Positions 25,780 to 34,782 of a stretch of DNA of 64,000 bases are shown here, in pieces. Each line of letters opens with the position of its first letter. The stretch's first letter is position 1. The notes beneath the pieces are model-generated. The model was given only the letters and a program-made list of their open reading frames with translations. It had not been told where the DNA came from and ran no database searches. This stretch comes from Nocardioides gansuensis (GTDB lineage: Bacteria > Actinomycetota > Actinomycetes > Propionibacteriales > Nocardioidaceae): contig NZ_QDGZ01000007.1 of assembly GCF_003076135.1 (NCBI RefSeq), positions 303,654-367,653 on the forward strand, written 5' to 3'. Position numbers and translations under genes: made by a program.

Positions 25780-26394
25780 ATGGTGGCTCGTCAGGAGACT
25801 CCCGCGGGAGCCGGCGCGTCCGGTCCCGCGGAGTTCCGCGCGGCCGTGCGCAGCATGCACGCGGCCACGCTCCGGCCGGAGATCTTCTGCGAGGAGATGC
25901 CGGCCCCCCAGCGCATCGCCCCGTGGTCAGCGGCGCTGTCGGCCGACGTGACGGTCGACGACCTCGACCTCGGCACCGGCCGGATCATCCTGCTGCACGA
26001 CCCCGCCGGCAATGACGCGTGGGACGGCACCTTCCGGTGCGTGGCCTATGCCCGCGCCGACATCGACCCCGAGCTGATCACCGACCCGATGCTCGCGGAG
26101 GTCGGGTGGTCGTGGCTGACCGAGGCCCTCGAGGCGCACGGCGCGACCTACACCGCCGCCTCCGGCACCGTCACCAGCGTCGCCACCGAGAGCTTCGGCG
26201 GGATGGCCGACGAGGAGGGCACCGCCCAGATCGAGATCCGCGCCTCGTGGACGCCGATGCCCGGAGACGACGGCCTGGACATGCGCCCGCACGTCGAGGC
26301 GTGGGGTGAGCTGCTGTGCACCGCCGCCGGCCTGCCCCCGGTGCCCGAGGGCGTCATCGCCATCCCGAGCCGACGCGGACAGCGGGGCACGTGA
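25780..26394 (+). CDS. DUF3000 protein
   Basis: The 204-residue product matches DUF3000, an actinobacterial family typically next to a 3'-5' exonuclease gene as here. Recognisable parts are [49 protein letters not shown] and [20 protein letters not shown]. No catalytic motif or membrane segment is visible. It is followed by the RNase D gene with a GTGA stop/start overlap, so the two are translated together; a shared role in RNA metabolism is only suggested by the linkage. Confidence 0.88.
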   Translation: MVARQETPAGAGASGPAEFRAAVRSMHAATLRPEIFCEEMPAPQRIAPWSAALSADVTVDDLDLGTGRIILLHDPAGNDAWDGTFRCVAYARADIDPELITDPMLAEVGWSWLTEALEAHGATYTAASGTVTSVATESFGGMADEEGTAQIEIRASWTPMPGDDGLDMRPHVEAWGELLCTAAGLPPVPEGVIAIPSRRGQRGT

Positions 26395-27650
26395 GCGAGA
26401 CGGAGACCATGAGTGAGAGCGAGCCGCTCCCGCTGCTGACGTTGCGTGACGGCCTCCCCGCCGTCATCGACACCGCCGAGGGCCTGGCGGAGGCCTCCGA
26501 GGCGCTGGTCGCAGGCGAGGGGCCGGTCTCGATCGACGCCGAGCGGGCGTCGGGCTACCGCTACTCCTCGCGGGCCTACCTGATCCAGCTCCGCCGCGAG
26601 GGCTCCGGCTCCTGGCTGGTCGACCCGATCGCGTTCGACTCGCTGGCGCCGCTGCAGGAGGCGCTCGAAGGCAGCGAGTGGATCCTCCACGCCGCCACCC
26701 AGGACCTGCCCTGCCTGCGCGAGGTCGGCCTCGAGCCGACCCGGATCTTCGACACCGAGCTCGCCGGCCGGCTGCTCGGCTACCCCCGCGTCGGGCTGGC
26801 CAGCCTCGTGGAGGGCGTGCTCGGGATGCGCCTGCGCAAGGAGCACTCGGCCGCCGACTGGAGCACCCGGCCGCTGCCGCGGCCATGGCTGGAGTACGCC
26901 GCGCTCGATGTGGAGGTCCTGCTGGAGCTGCGGGCCCACATGGCCCAGGAGCTGGAGGCCAAGGGCAAGACCGAGTGGGCGCGGCAGGAGTTCGAGCACC
27001 TCCTCGGCTTCGCGCCCGCCGTACGCTCCGAGCCGTGGCGGCGGATGTCGGGCGTCCACAAGCTGCGCGGCCGGCGCAGCCTGGGCGCGGCCCGGGCGCT
27101 GTGGCAGGCCCGGGACGAGATCGCCAGCCGCCGCGACGTCTCTCCCGGCCGGATCGTGCCCGACTCGGCCCTGGTCGCCGCGGCCGCCGCCATGCCGACC
27201 GAGCGGCAGGCGCTGCTCAAGACACCCGGCTTCCACGGTCGCGGCGCCGCGCGCTACACCTCCACCTGGCTGCGCGCGATCGCCGAGGCCGCCGCCCTGC
27301 CCGATGACGAGCTGCCCACCCGCGCCCCGCGCCAGGAGGGCCCCCCGCACCCGCGGATGTGGGCCGACCGCGACCCGGTCGCCGACCGCCGCTTCAAGGC
27401 CGCGCGCGCGGGGCTGCTGGCGCTCGCCGCCGAGCTCGAGCTGCCGGTGGAGAACCTCATCTCCCCCGACACCGTGCGCCGCGTCATGTGGGCGCCGCCC
27501 GCGACCCGGGACGAGGCCGACCTGCTGGCCGGGCTCGGTGGCCAGCTGGCCGACCTCGGCGCGCGGCCATGGCAGGTGGAGCTGGTCGCCCCCGTGCTCG
27601 TGCGCGCGGCGATCGCCGGCGACGTACCTCCGCCCGAGCCGCCGGACTGA
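26391..27650 (+). CDS. ribonuclease D-like 3'-5' exonuclease with HRDC domain
   Basis: The 419-residue product has the DEDDy exonuclease motifs: VSIDAERASGYRYSSRAYLI (Exo I), HAATQDLPCLREVG (Exo II) and YAALDVEVLLEL (Exo III, Tyr and Asp). HRDC-type helices follow from about residue 220 (WRRMSGVHKLRGRRSLGAAR) and a C-terminal actinobacterial extension. The family trims tRNA and other structured RNA 3' ends. GTG 26391 overlaps the DUF3000 stop; ATG 26409 six codons later is a possible start. Confidence 0.92.
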   Translation: MSETETMSESEPLPLLTLRDGLPAVIDTAEGLAEASEALVAGEGPVSIDAERASGYRYSSRAYLIQLRREGSGSWLVDPIAFDSLAPLQEALEGSEWILHAATQDLPCLREVGLEPTRIFDTELAGRLLGYPRVGLASLVEGVLGMRLRKEHSAADWSTRPLPRPWLEYAALDVEVLLELRAHMAQELEAKGKTEWARQEFEHLLGFAPAVRSEPWRRMSGVHKLRGRRSLGAARALWQARDEIASRRDVSPGRIVPDSALVAAAAAMPTERQALLKTPGFHGRGAARYTSTWLRAIAEAAALPDDELPTRAPRQEGPPHPRMWADRDPVADRRFKAARAGLLALAAELELPVENLISPDTVRRVMWAPPATRDEADLLAGLGGQLADLGARPWQVELVAPVLVRAAIAGDVPPPEPPD

Positions 27651-27651
27651 C

Positions 27652-29025
27652 CTACTCGGTCTCCGACTCCTCGGGGTCGCCCTCGGACGTCTCCTCGGGG
27701 GCGAGCACCGTGCGCGACTCCTCGTCGATCACCTGGGTCGCGGCCTCGAGGTCGAGCACGCCAGGAGCGGTCAGCAGGTCGACGAGGTAGGGGTGCACCG
27801 CCGCCTCCAGGGCCGCGGTGTCGTCGAGCAGCGGCGGGACGACCATGCCGCGGATGGAGGAGGTGAAGACCTCGGCGTGGTAGGGCATCCGGCCGGGCTC
27901 GCGGAACACGTTCGAGCCGGCCACCTCGGTGTTCGCCGGCACGACGTAGCCGGTGCGGGTCACCGTCTCGACGGCGGAGTCGGAGACGGCGTACGCCATG
28001 AAGTCGGCGGCGTCGTTGACGTGCTCGGTCTCGGCAGACAGGCACAGCCCGTCGATGTCGCCCACGGTCGCGGCCCGGTCGAGCACCGGCATCGAGATGA
28101 CGTCGAAGGACAGGTCCTCGACCTCGCGCAGCTCCGGCACCAGGTCGCGGAAGCCGGCGATCATCGCGAGCTTGCCCTTCTTGAACAGCCCCAGCGGCGT
28201 GGCCTTCGCCAGCTCGTCCTCGCCCAGCGCGAGCGTCGGGTCGCGCAGCACGGCCAGCGTCTCGTCGAGCGCCTCGCGGGTCGCCTCGTCTGAGAAGGCC
28301 AGCGACGTCGGCTCGTTGTCGTCGTCGAAGACGTGCCCGCCGCCGGAGTAGATGAACGGCGCCAGGCCGCTGAGCGTCGGCTCGATGTAGACGCCCTCGA
28401 CCCTGCCCTTGCGGGTGGCGAACCGGGCCGCGTTGGTGAACTCCTCGAGCGTCCAGCGCTCCCCCGGGTCGGTCGGGTCCTCGGCCGTCGTCGGCACGTC
28501 CAGTCCCCGGCGGGCCATCTTCTCGAAGTCGACGAGCTCGGTGTTGTAGTAGATGACCATCGGGGAGATCGAGTAGGCCATGCACTGCAGCTCGTCGTCG
28601 AGCGCGAAGGCGTCGACGGCGTCCCGCGAGAAGCGGTCGCCGAAGTCGACACCCCGCTCGTCGAGCAGCAGGCTGACCGGCTGCGTGGCGCCGGCGTCGG
28701 TGAGCCGGCGCAGGTCGCGGCGCGAGGCCATGAAGACGTCGGGTGCGTCGCCGGAGAGCACCGCCCGGACCGCGGTCTCGTGGTCGGGCCAGGTGACCAG
28801 CTCGACGCGGCGGGTGCGGGCGGTCGCGTTGAACGAGTCGACCACGCGCTGGGCCGCCTCCAGCTCGGCCTCGCTGCCGTAGACCCCGTACGTCAGGTGG
28901 GAGACCTCCGGCGTCTGGCTCGTCGTGGGCGGGGTCGTCTCCTGCGGCGGAGGCGTCGGGGTCGCGTCGCTGCAGGCCGTCAGGCCCAGTGCGAGCGCAG
29001 CCGTCGCGGCCGCCAACCGATGCAT
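27652..29025 (-). CDS. extracellular solute-binding lipoprotein, sugar ABC type
   Basis: The 457-residue lipoprotein has signal LAAATAALALGLTAC. A Thr/Pro-rich linker leads into a family 1 solute-binding fold: AAQRVVDSFNATARTRRVEL, DAPDVFMASRRDLRRL, MVIYYNTELVDFEKM, ATRKGRVEGVYIEP, LFKKGKLAMIAGFRDLVPEL. These proteins deliver oligosaccharides or glycerol derivatives to importers, but no permease or ATPase gene is nearby, so the transporter must be elsewhere or the protein has another role. GGGAGGGG precedes the ATG. It ends 1 bp from the stop of the convergent RNase D gene. Confidence 0.87.
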   Translation of the reverse strand: MHRLAAATAALALGLTACSDATPTPPPQETTPPTTSQTPEVSHLTYGVYGSEAELEAAQRVVDSFNATARTRRVELVTWPDHETAVRAVLSGDAPDVFMASRRDLRRLTDAGATQPVSLLLDERGVDFGDRFSRDAVDAFALDDELQCMAYSISPMVIYYNTELVDFEKMARRGLDVPTTAEDPTDPGERWTLEEFTNAARFATRKGRVEGVYIEPTLSGLAPFIYSGGGHVFDDDNEPTSLAFSDEATREALDETLAVLRDPTLALGEDELAKATPLGLFKKGKLAMIAGFRDLVPELREVEDLSFDVISMPVLDRAATVGDIDGLCLSAETEHVNDAADFMAYAVSDSAVETVTRTGYVVPANTEVAGSNVFREPGRMPYHAEVFTSSIRGMVVPPLLDDTAALEAAVHPYLVDLLTAPGVLDLEAATQVIDEESRTVLAPEETSEGDPEESETE

Positions 29026-29110
29026 CCCCGTCCCCTCCCTGCGTGGCTTTGCGGGTCGCCCGACACCCTACTGGGGGTATGCCAGCCGGCTGGTGCCCGC
29101 GTCGTCACAC

Positions 29111-29614
29111 CTACCCGTGGCCCGGCCCGTGGAAGGGCAGCGCCGCGGCGAGCACGGCCTCGAAGATGCTGCGCTCCAGGGCGGCGCCCTCGCGTCGTAC
29201 GCCGGAGGGCTCGAGGCGGATGAGCCGGTCGAGCCTGACCTCGCTGGGCCGTCCCTGCGCGTCCCAGCCGCCGGAGCCCACGTCCATCCAGTGCCGCCCG
29301 TGCCGGGCCTCGTCCTCGGCGTCGCGGTCGTGGTCCTGGCTGCTGAGCATCAGGCCGACCCAGCCGTCGCCGTCCTCCCGGAGCACGAGCACCGGACGGT
29401 CCTTGCCGCGGGTCGGGTCGTCCTCGTAGGGCACCCAGGCCCAGACGACCTCGCCGGGGTCCGGCGTGCCGTCGACCTCGGGGGCATAGCTGCCGAGCGG
29501 GGTGTCGACATCGTGGTCGATCGCTGCCACCCGGTGACCGGGATCCACCGCGGTCCTCCGCTCGCCCGCGCCGGTCAGGGTCCGTCGGGCCAGCGAGGCC
29601 AGTCGTCGCAGCAT
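29111..29614 (-). CDS. PemK/MazF-like protein without visible antitoxin
   Basis: The 167-residue product contains GEVVWAWVPYEDDPTRGKDRPVLVL and LMLSSQDHDRD, the core strands of the PemK/MazF SH3-like fold, here with a long N-terminal extension (~50 residues) and EVRLDRLIRLEP near the C-terminus. Classical MazF cuts mRNA, but the extended actinobacterial form is usually solitary, and no antitoxin-sized gene is adjacent. The start is ATG 29614, with TAGGCT 7 nt upstream as a leaderless -10. Toxicity cannot be judged from sequence. Confidence 0.75.
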   Translation of the reverse strand: MLRRLASLARRTLTGAGERRTAVDPGHRVAAIDHDVDTPLGSYAPEVDGTPDPGEVVWAWVPYEDDPTRGKDRPVLVLREDGDGWVGLMLSSQDHDRDAEDEARHGRHWMDVGSGGWDAQGRPSEVRLDRLIRLEPSGVRREGAALERSIFEAVLAAALPFHGPGHG

Positions 29615-29621
29615 GCCGACG

Positions 29622-29627
29622 AGCCTA
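29622..29627 (-). promoter_or_regulatory. leaderless -10 element TAGGCT of the PemK-like gene
   Basis: On the minus strand TAGGCT precedes the ATG by 7 nt. Confidence 0.5.
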
Positions 29628-29632
29628 GATGT

Positions 29633-29723
29633 GGAGCACGCCGGACCGGGAGCGCCTCACGGCGCGTGGCCGCTCGTAGCGGCTGATTTTGGGACCCGGG
29701 GCTGCCGCAGTCCGGCGTGCTCC
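29633..29723. repeat. nested inverted repeats between two leftward genes
   Basis: Outer 14-bp arms GGAGCACGCCGGAC (29633-29646) and its complement (29710-29723) enclose a perfect inner hairpin GCCGCT/AGCGGC (29669-29683), followed by tgatttt. The unit resembles a small mobile palindrome or structured RNA. It lies downstream of the gene at 29742-30332. Confidence 0.6.
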
Positions 29724-29741
29724 GCGCCCCAGTGTAGGTGG

Positions 29742-30332
29742 TCACCCGAGGGCGTGGCGCATTTCTGCATGACCGGCCGACTCCAGCTGCTCGGCCAGCG
29801 TGAGCATCCTCACGGTCTCCTCGTGCTCGCTGCCGAGGCTGGCCCTCCCGGTGGCCACCACCCGCGCGAAGGCGGCCGCCCGGAGCAGGGTCACGGCGAA
29901 GTCGCCGCCCGTGATCCCGCGGAGCACATCGTCGATCATCGCCTTGAGCTCGCCGGGGCCCGGCGGGTCGGCCACGCCCGCGACGACGCGCGCCACCTGG
30001 GCCCGCGCCCGGCCGGCGTCGTACTCCCGTGCCACCCGCTGCGGGGCCCGGTGCACCCAGGCGCGCAGGACGTAGAGCCGCCACAGGCAGCCGGCGAGCG
30101 TGTCGGCGGGCGCGCCCGACCAGACCTGGGCGAGGGTCTCGAGCCCCTCGGTGTCGGCGAGGTGAAGCACCCGCTCGGCGAGGTCGGCGTCGTCGCTGCC
30201 GCGGGCGCCGCGCACGAGCAGCGTCGCGGCCAGGTCACCGGCCTCGCGCACGGCCGCGGGGTCGGCCCCGCCGGTGATCTCCTCGAAGAACCCGGCACCC
30301 GGCGTCATCGGGCGATGGTGGTCACGCGGCAT
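29742..30332 (-). CDS. conserved actinobacterial protein of unknown function
   Basis: The 196-residue product is helical, Ala/Arg-rich and without signal peptide. Distinct segments are FFEEITGGADPAAVREAGDL, LAGCLWRLYVLRAWVHRAP and GDFAVTLLRAAAFARVVATG. I do not recognise a domain. The ATG has TAGGCT exactly 6 nt upstream, and that hexamer covers the stop codon of hrpA, so this gene can be transcribed separately although it directly follows hrpA. Confidence 0.7.
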   Translation of the reverse strand: MPRDHHRPMTPGAGFFEEITGGADPAAVREAGDLAATLLVRGARGSDDADLAERVLHLADTEGLETLAQVWSGAPADTLAGCLWRLYVLRAWVHRAPQRVAREYDAGRARAQVARVVAGVADPPGPGELKAMIDDVLRGITGGDFAVTLLRAAAFARVVATGRASLGSEHEETVRMLTLAEQLESAGHAEMRHALG

Positions 30333-30338
30333 CTGGCC

Positions 30339-30344
30339 AGCCTA
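30339..30344 (-). promoter_or_regulatory. leaderless -10 element TAGGCT inside the hrpA stop
   Basis: TAGGCT on the minus strand includes the TAG stop codon of hrpA (30342-30344) and lies 6 nt before the next ATG. Confidence 0.45.
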
Positions 30345-33300
30345 GGCCGAGCCGAGCGCCTTGCGAATCCTCTGGTCGCTGACCGGCTGGCGAGTGCCGA
30401 GGTGCTGGGCCCACAGCGACACGCGGTATTCCTCGAGCAGCCACCGCGCCTCACGGAGCGACGCGGTCAGCGGCATCCCCTCGGGCAGCGCCTCGACGCG
30501 GTGCAGCCACGCCTGCTGCAGGTCGGCGATCTGGTCCATCAGCTGCCGGTCGCGCGCCACCTGCGACTCGAGCCGCTCGCGGCGGTGGACGACGGCGGCG
30601 AGGTAGCGCGGATACTCCCGCAGTACCGCCGGCCCGGCCTCGCCGACGAAGCCCGGTGCCATCAGCCGGGACACCTGGGCGCGCATATCGGTCAGGGCCG
30701 GCAGCGTCATCAGGTCGGCCCGCCCGGAGAGCACCTTGTCGGCGGCGCGCCACGCGTCGAGCACGCGCACGACGTCCTGGATGACGAACGGCAGCTGGGC
30801 GTCGAGCTCGGTGCGTGCGGCGGCGACCAGCGCGTCGTACGCCGCCTCGTCGCGCACGACCGGCCGCGCGTCGACCACGGAGCCGACGAGGGCGGCGCGG
30901 ATGTCGTCGAGCAGCTCCGCTGCGGAGGAGTACGGCGAGCCGGCCAGGGCCAGCATCGACCGCTGGTCGACCCCCAGCTTCTCCAGCTCGCTGGTCGAGG
31001 TGCGAGCGGAGCGCGCCTCGAAACCATCGAGCGCGAGCAGCACCAGCCGGCGCACGCCCAGCCGGTGGTGGGCGGCGGCCTCCTCGGCGGAGCCGAAGAC
31101 CTGCACACCAGCGCTCTTCCCCTCGTCGACGAGCGCCGGGTAGCCCTTCACCTCGTGGCCCGCACGCCGCTGCACGAACGACTCCTCGAGCGTCCCGAAC
31201 GTCCACGACGTCTGGCCGGTGGCGCTGACGCCGGCGTCGGCGGCGACCTCGGCGATCGCGTCGGCGAAGGCCGGGCGCAACGGCTCCTTGAGTGCCTCGA
31301 GGTCCTTGCCGCGGGCGGCCTCACGGCCCGCGTCGTCGACGACGCGATAGGTCGGCTGGAGGTGCGCCGGCACCTTCGACCAGTCCCACGCCTCGCGCGG
31401 CACGACCACACCGGTCGTGGAGCGGCACCAGCGCTCGAGCGCGTCGAGCAGTGGCTCCTCCCCCGGCGGCACGGCGGCGAGGAACTCCCGCGCCTTGTTG
31501 GGCGCCGGCACGAAGTTGACCCGCAGCTGCTTGGGCAGGCTGCGGATCAGCTCGGTGACGAGCTCCTCGCGCAGGCCCGGCACCAGCCAGGAGAAGTCGT
31601 CGGCGTCGACCCGGTTGAGGGTCGCGACGGGCACCTCGATGGTGATGCCGTCGTCGGCGGTGCCCGGCTCGAAGTGGTAGCTGATCGGGAAGGTCAGCCC
31701 CTCGTCCTCGGAGTCGCGCCACTGCGTCGGGAAGTCGGCCTCGCGGATCTCCTCGGCCGTCTGGTGCGTGAGCATCGCGGGGTCGAAGGTGAGCAGGTCG
31801 GGCCGCTTCTGCCGCTCGCGCTTCCACCACTGGTCGAAGTGGGCGCCGCTGACGACCTCGCGGCCGACCCGCGCGTCGTAGAAGTCGAACAGTGTGTGCT
31901 CGTCGACGACGATGTCGCGCCGGCGGGCGCGGTGCTCGAGCTCCTCGGCCTCCTCGAGCAGTCGCTGGTTGTGGGCCCAGAAGCGATGCCGGGCGGCGCC
32001 CTGCCACTCGCCGTACACGAGGGCGTGCCGGATGAAGAGCTCGCGGGCCAGCTCGGCGTCGACCTTCCCGAAGTTGACGAGGCGGTCGGCGACCAGCGGG
32101 ACGCCGTACAGCGTGACCTTCTCGTGCGCCATCACGGCGGCGCGCTTGGCGCTCCAGTGCGGCTCGGACCAGGACCGCTTCACCAGGTGGGCGCCGAGCC
32201 GCTCGGCCCACTCGGGGTCGATCGCGGCGCACTGGCGGCCCCACAGTCGCGAGGTCTCGACGAGCTCGCCGGCCATCACGAAGGCGGGGTTGCGGCCCTT
32301 GAGGGTGCTGCCGGGGAAGATCGCGAAGCGGGCGCCGCGGGCGCCGACGTACTCCCGCATCGGCCGCCTGCCCGACGGCCGCTCCCCGGGTCGCGGCTTC
32401 TCGCGCTCCTCGAGCGCGCCGATGTGGGAGAGCAGGCCGGAGAGCAGCGCCTGGTGGATGCCGTCCGCGTCGGGCTGGTCGGCCGGGTGGCCGAGCTCGA
32501 TGCGCATCTCCTTGCACACCTGGCGCAGCTGCGACTCGAAGTCCTGCCACTCGCGCACGCGCAGGTAGTTGAGGTGCTCGCGCTTGCACATCCGGCGGAA
32601 GGCGCTGCCGGAGAGCTCGCGCTGCTGCCTCTTCAAGTGGCGCCACAGGTTGAGCCAGGTGAGGAAGTCGCTCGACTCGTCCTTGAAGCGCGCGTGCAGC
32701 TGGTCGGCCTGCGCCTGCTGCTCGGCCGGGCGCTCACGAGGGTCCTGGATCGAGAGGGCCGCGGCGATCACGATCACCTCGCGCACGCAGCCGAGGCGCT
32801 CGGCCTCGAGGATCATCCGGCCCAGGCGCGGGTCGATGGGGAGGCGGGCGAGGCGGCGGCCGAGCCGGGTGAGGCGGGGGCCGTTGGGTCGATGGTCTCG
32901 ACTTCGCTCGACCGACCGACCCGGCTGGTCGAGCGGAGTCGAGACCCCTAGGGCGCCGAGCTCCTCGAGCAGCTGCACGCCGGCGGTGACGTTGCGGCGG
33001 TCGGGCGGCTCCACGAACGGGAAGCGAGCCAGGTCGCCCAGTCCCAGCGAGGCCATCTGCAGGATGACGCTGGCCAGGTTCGTCCGCAGGATCTCGGGGT
33101 CGGTGAACTCCGGCCGCCCCTCGAAGTCCTCCTCGCTGTAGAGCCGGATCGCGATGCCGTCGGCCACGCGGCCGCAGCGGCCGGCCCGCTGGTTGGCCGA
33201 CGCCTGGCTGATCGGCTCGATCGGCAGGCGCTGCACCTTGGTGCGCAGGGAGTAGCGGCTGATGCGCGCGAGCCCCGTGTCCACGACGTACCGGATGCCC

Positions 33301-34214
33301 GGCACGGTCAGCGAGGTCTCGGCGACGTTGGTGGCGAGTACGACGCGGCGCACGGTCGAGGGATGGCTGCTGAAGACCCGGTGCTGCTCGGCCGCGGACA
33401 GGCGCGAGTAGAGCGGCACGACCTCGATCCGGTCTGTGATCTGCGAGACGACCTCCGCCGCGTCCCTGATCTCCCGCTCGCCGGGGAGGAAGACGAGGAT
33501 GTCGCCGGGTCCCTCCGCGGAGAGCTCGCGGACGGCGTCGACGATCGCCTCGGTCTGGTCGCGCTGGACCGGCTCGCCCTCCTCGTCCTCCTCGGGCAGC
33601 TCGAGCAGCGGGCGGTAGCGGACCTCGACGGGGTAGGTGCGGCCGGAGACCTCGACGACGGGGGCGTCGAAGTGCTCGGCGAAGCGCTCCACGTCGATGG
33701 TCGCCGAGGTGATGATCACCTTCAGGTCGGGCCGTCGCGGGAGCAGGCGCTTGAGGTAGCCGAGCAGGAAGTCGATGTTGAGGCTGCGCTCGTGGGCCTC
33801 GTCGATGATGAGGGTGTCGTACTTCTTCAGCTGCCGGTCGCGCTGCAGCTCCGCGAGCAGGATGCCGTCGGTCATCAGCTTGACCCGGCTGGCGCGCGAG
33901 GTCTTGTCGGTGAAGCGCACCTGGTAGCCGACCAGCTCGCCGAGCTCGGTGCCCAGCTCCTCGGCGATCCGCTCGGCGACGCTGCGCGCGGCGATCCGCC
34001 GCGGCTGGGTGTGGCCGATCAGGCCGCCGCCGTGCTCCCGCCCGGCGCCACGGCCAAGCTCGAGGCAGATCTTGGGCAGCTGGGTCGTCTTCCCCGAGCC
34101 GGTCTCGCCGGCGACGATGACGACCTGGTGGTCGCGGATGGCCGCCGCGATGTCGTCGCGGCGGAGGCTGACCGGGAGCTCGGGCGGGTAGGAGATCTGC
34201 ACAACGGGCGACAT
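30342..34214 (-). CDS. hrpA: ATP-dependent RNA helicase HrpA
   Basis: The 1290-residue DEAH-box helicase has Walker A VAGETGSGKTTQLPK, motif Ia TQPRRIAARSVA, DEAH motif IIDEAHERSLN, motif III ITSATID and motif VI QRAGRCGRV. The helicase-associated and OB-fold domains and the long C-terminal DUF3418-type region follow. It remodels RNA or ribonucleoprotein. Two palindromic repeats interrupt the sequence in frame: residues ~424-441 (between EELGALG and TRLGRRLARLPIDPRLGRM) and ~1063-1075 (SARTSTSE). Both sit in likely surface loops, and the frame stays open. The start is ATG 34214, just before the conserved YPPELPVSLRRDDI. Confidence 0.95.
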   Translation of the reverse strand: MSPVVQISYPPELPVSLRRDDIAAAIRDHQVVIVAGETGSGKTTQLPKICLELGRGAGREHGGGLIGHTQPRRIAARSVAERIAEELGTELGELVGYQVRFTDKTSRASRVKLMTDGILLAELQRDRQLKKYDTLIIDEAHERSLNIDFLLGYLKRLLPRRPDLKVIITSATIDVERFAEHFDAPVVEVSGRTYPVEVRYRPLLELPEEDEEGEPVQRDQTEAIVDAVRELSAEGPGDILVFLPGEREIRDAAEVVSQITDRIEVVPLYSRLSAAEQHRVFSSHPSTVRRVVLATNVAETSLTVPGIRYVVDTGLARISRYSLRTKVQRLPIEPISQASANQRAGRCGRVADGIAIRLYSEEDFEGRPEFTDPEILRTNLASVILQMASLGLGDLARFPFVEPPDRRNVTAGVQLLEELGALGVSTPLDQPGRSVERSRDHRPNGPRLTRLGRRLARLPIDPRLGRMILEAERLGCVREVIVIAAALSIQDPRERPAEQQAQADQLHARFKDESSDFLTWLNLWRHLKRQQRELSGSAFRRMCKREHLNYLRVREWQDFESQLRQVCKEMRIELGHPADQPDADGIHQALLSGLLSHIGALEEREKPRPGERPSGRRPMREYVGARGARFAIFPGSTLKGRNPAFVMAGELVETSRLWGRQCAAIDPEWAERLGAHLVKRSWSEPHWSAKRAAVMAHEKVTLYGVPLVADRLVNFGKVDAELARELFIRHALVYGEWQGAARHRFWAHNQRLLEEAEELEHRARRRDIVVDEHTLFDFYDARVGREVVSGAHFDQWWKRERQKRPDLLTFDPAMLTHQTAEEIREADFPTQWRDSEDEGLTFPISYHFEPGTADDGITIEVPVATLNRVDADDFSWLVPGLREELVTELIRSLPKQLRVNFVPAPNKAREFLAAVPPGEEPLLDALERWCRSTTGVVVPREAWDWSKVPAHLQPTYRVVDDAGREAARGKDLEALKEPLRPAFADAIAEVAADAGVSATGQTSWTFGTLEESFVQRRAGHEVKGYPALVDEGKSAGVQVFGSAEEAAAHHRLGVRRLVLLALDGFEARSARTSTSELEKLGVDQRSMLALAGSPYSSAAELLDDIRAALVGSVVDARPVVRDEAAYDALVAAARTELDAQLPFVIQDVVRVLDAWRAADKVLSGRADLMTLPALTDMRAQVSRLMAPGFVGEAGPAVLREYPRYLAAVVHRRERLESQVARDRQLMDQIADLQQAWLHRVEALPEGMPLTASLREARWLLEEYRVSLWAQHLGTRQPVSDQRIRKALGSA
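30990..31025. repeat. palindromic repeat embedded in hrpA (C-terminal part)
   Basis: gctggtcgaggtgcgagcgg through cctcgaaacc matches the intergenic repeat family at 49307-49351 and 60569-60606, with the centre slightly diverged. It is read as FEARSARTSTSE on the hrpA strand. Confidence 0.75.
32894..32946. repeat. palindromic repeat embedded in hrpA (helicase part)
   Basis: Arms ggtctcgacttcgctcgacc (32894-32913) and the near-perfect complement at 32927-32946 form a long hairpin. The same arm sequence occurs at 52406-52455. It encodes STPLDQPGRSVERSRD in frame. Confidence 0.85.
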
Positions 34215-34255
34215 TCTCGCCCACCCGGGCAACCGGTTTCAGCGGTGGCCGACGG

Positions 34256-34705
34256 TCAGCTGTTGGAGGAGTCTGTGGGGCTCTCGCTGGGGGCGGGAGA
34301 GGTGTCCTCGTCGTCGGGGGTGGTCGACTCGGGCAGCTCACCGGGCGGCGCGGGCGGGAAGCCCCGCTCGTCGAACCGGCCGAACGGGCCGCCGAAGTCC
34401 GGCCGGCCGCGCTCGAAGCCCATGCGCCCGTGGTCGCCAGGGCCGTCGCCGTCCACCAGCACGCCGATCGCGGCCCCGCCGAGGCCGCCGAGGAGCAGCG
34501 CCGCAACGGTCGCGGCCGCGAGCGCCTTGAAGCCGAAGGCCCGCTCCCGCAGGCGGGTCCGCGCTGAGGGGACCGGCTGGTCGGCGTGCGCCGCCGCCGC
34601 AGGCGTGTCGGCCGGCGGCTCGGGCCTCGGGTCAGCGGGCCGGTCGGCGGGCTGGTCGGCGGGCTGGCCGGGCTGGATCGGGCGGGTCTCGTCGTGATCG
34701 CTCAT
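34256..34705 (-). CDS. small Pro/Gly-rich single-pass membrane protein
   Basis: The 149-residue product has a Pro-rich N-terminal half with repeated QPAD/RPAD units, one membrane helix (FKALAAATVAALLLGGLGGAAIGVLV) and an acidic Pro/Gly/Ser-rich outer tail (RPDFGGPFGRFDERGFPPAP). No domain is recognised. The start is ATG 34705 (MSDHDETRPIQ). It lies head-to-head with the alarmone synthetase gene across a 174-bp region that holds a perfect palindrome. Confidence 0.65.
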   Translation of the reverse strand: MSDHDETRPIQPGQPADQPADRPADPRPEPPADTPAAAAHADQPVPSARTRLRERAFGFKALAAATVAALLLGGLGGAAIGVLVDGDGPGDHGRMGFERGRPDFGGPFGRFDERGFPPAPPGELPESTTPDDEDTSPAPSESPTDSSNS

Positions 34706-34782
34706 GCCGACCACGGTCGCGACCCAGCCTGTGCAGGGCCTGTGCGGACCCGATGACCTCCGTGTGAGCCGCTTCGGCGGGA

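Noticed and set aside
29669..29690. Rho-independent terminator
   Set aside because: The hairpin and T-run are on the plus strand, but both flanking genes are on the minus strand and no plus-strand transcript is expected there. I list it as part of a repeat instead.
29613..32951. Plus-strand open frame of 1112 codons opposite hrpA
   Set aside because: It is antisense to all helicase motifs of hrpA and has no recognisable domain; such frames are common in DNA of this GC content.
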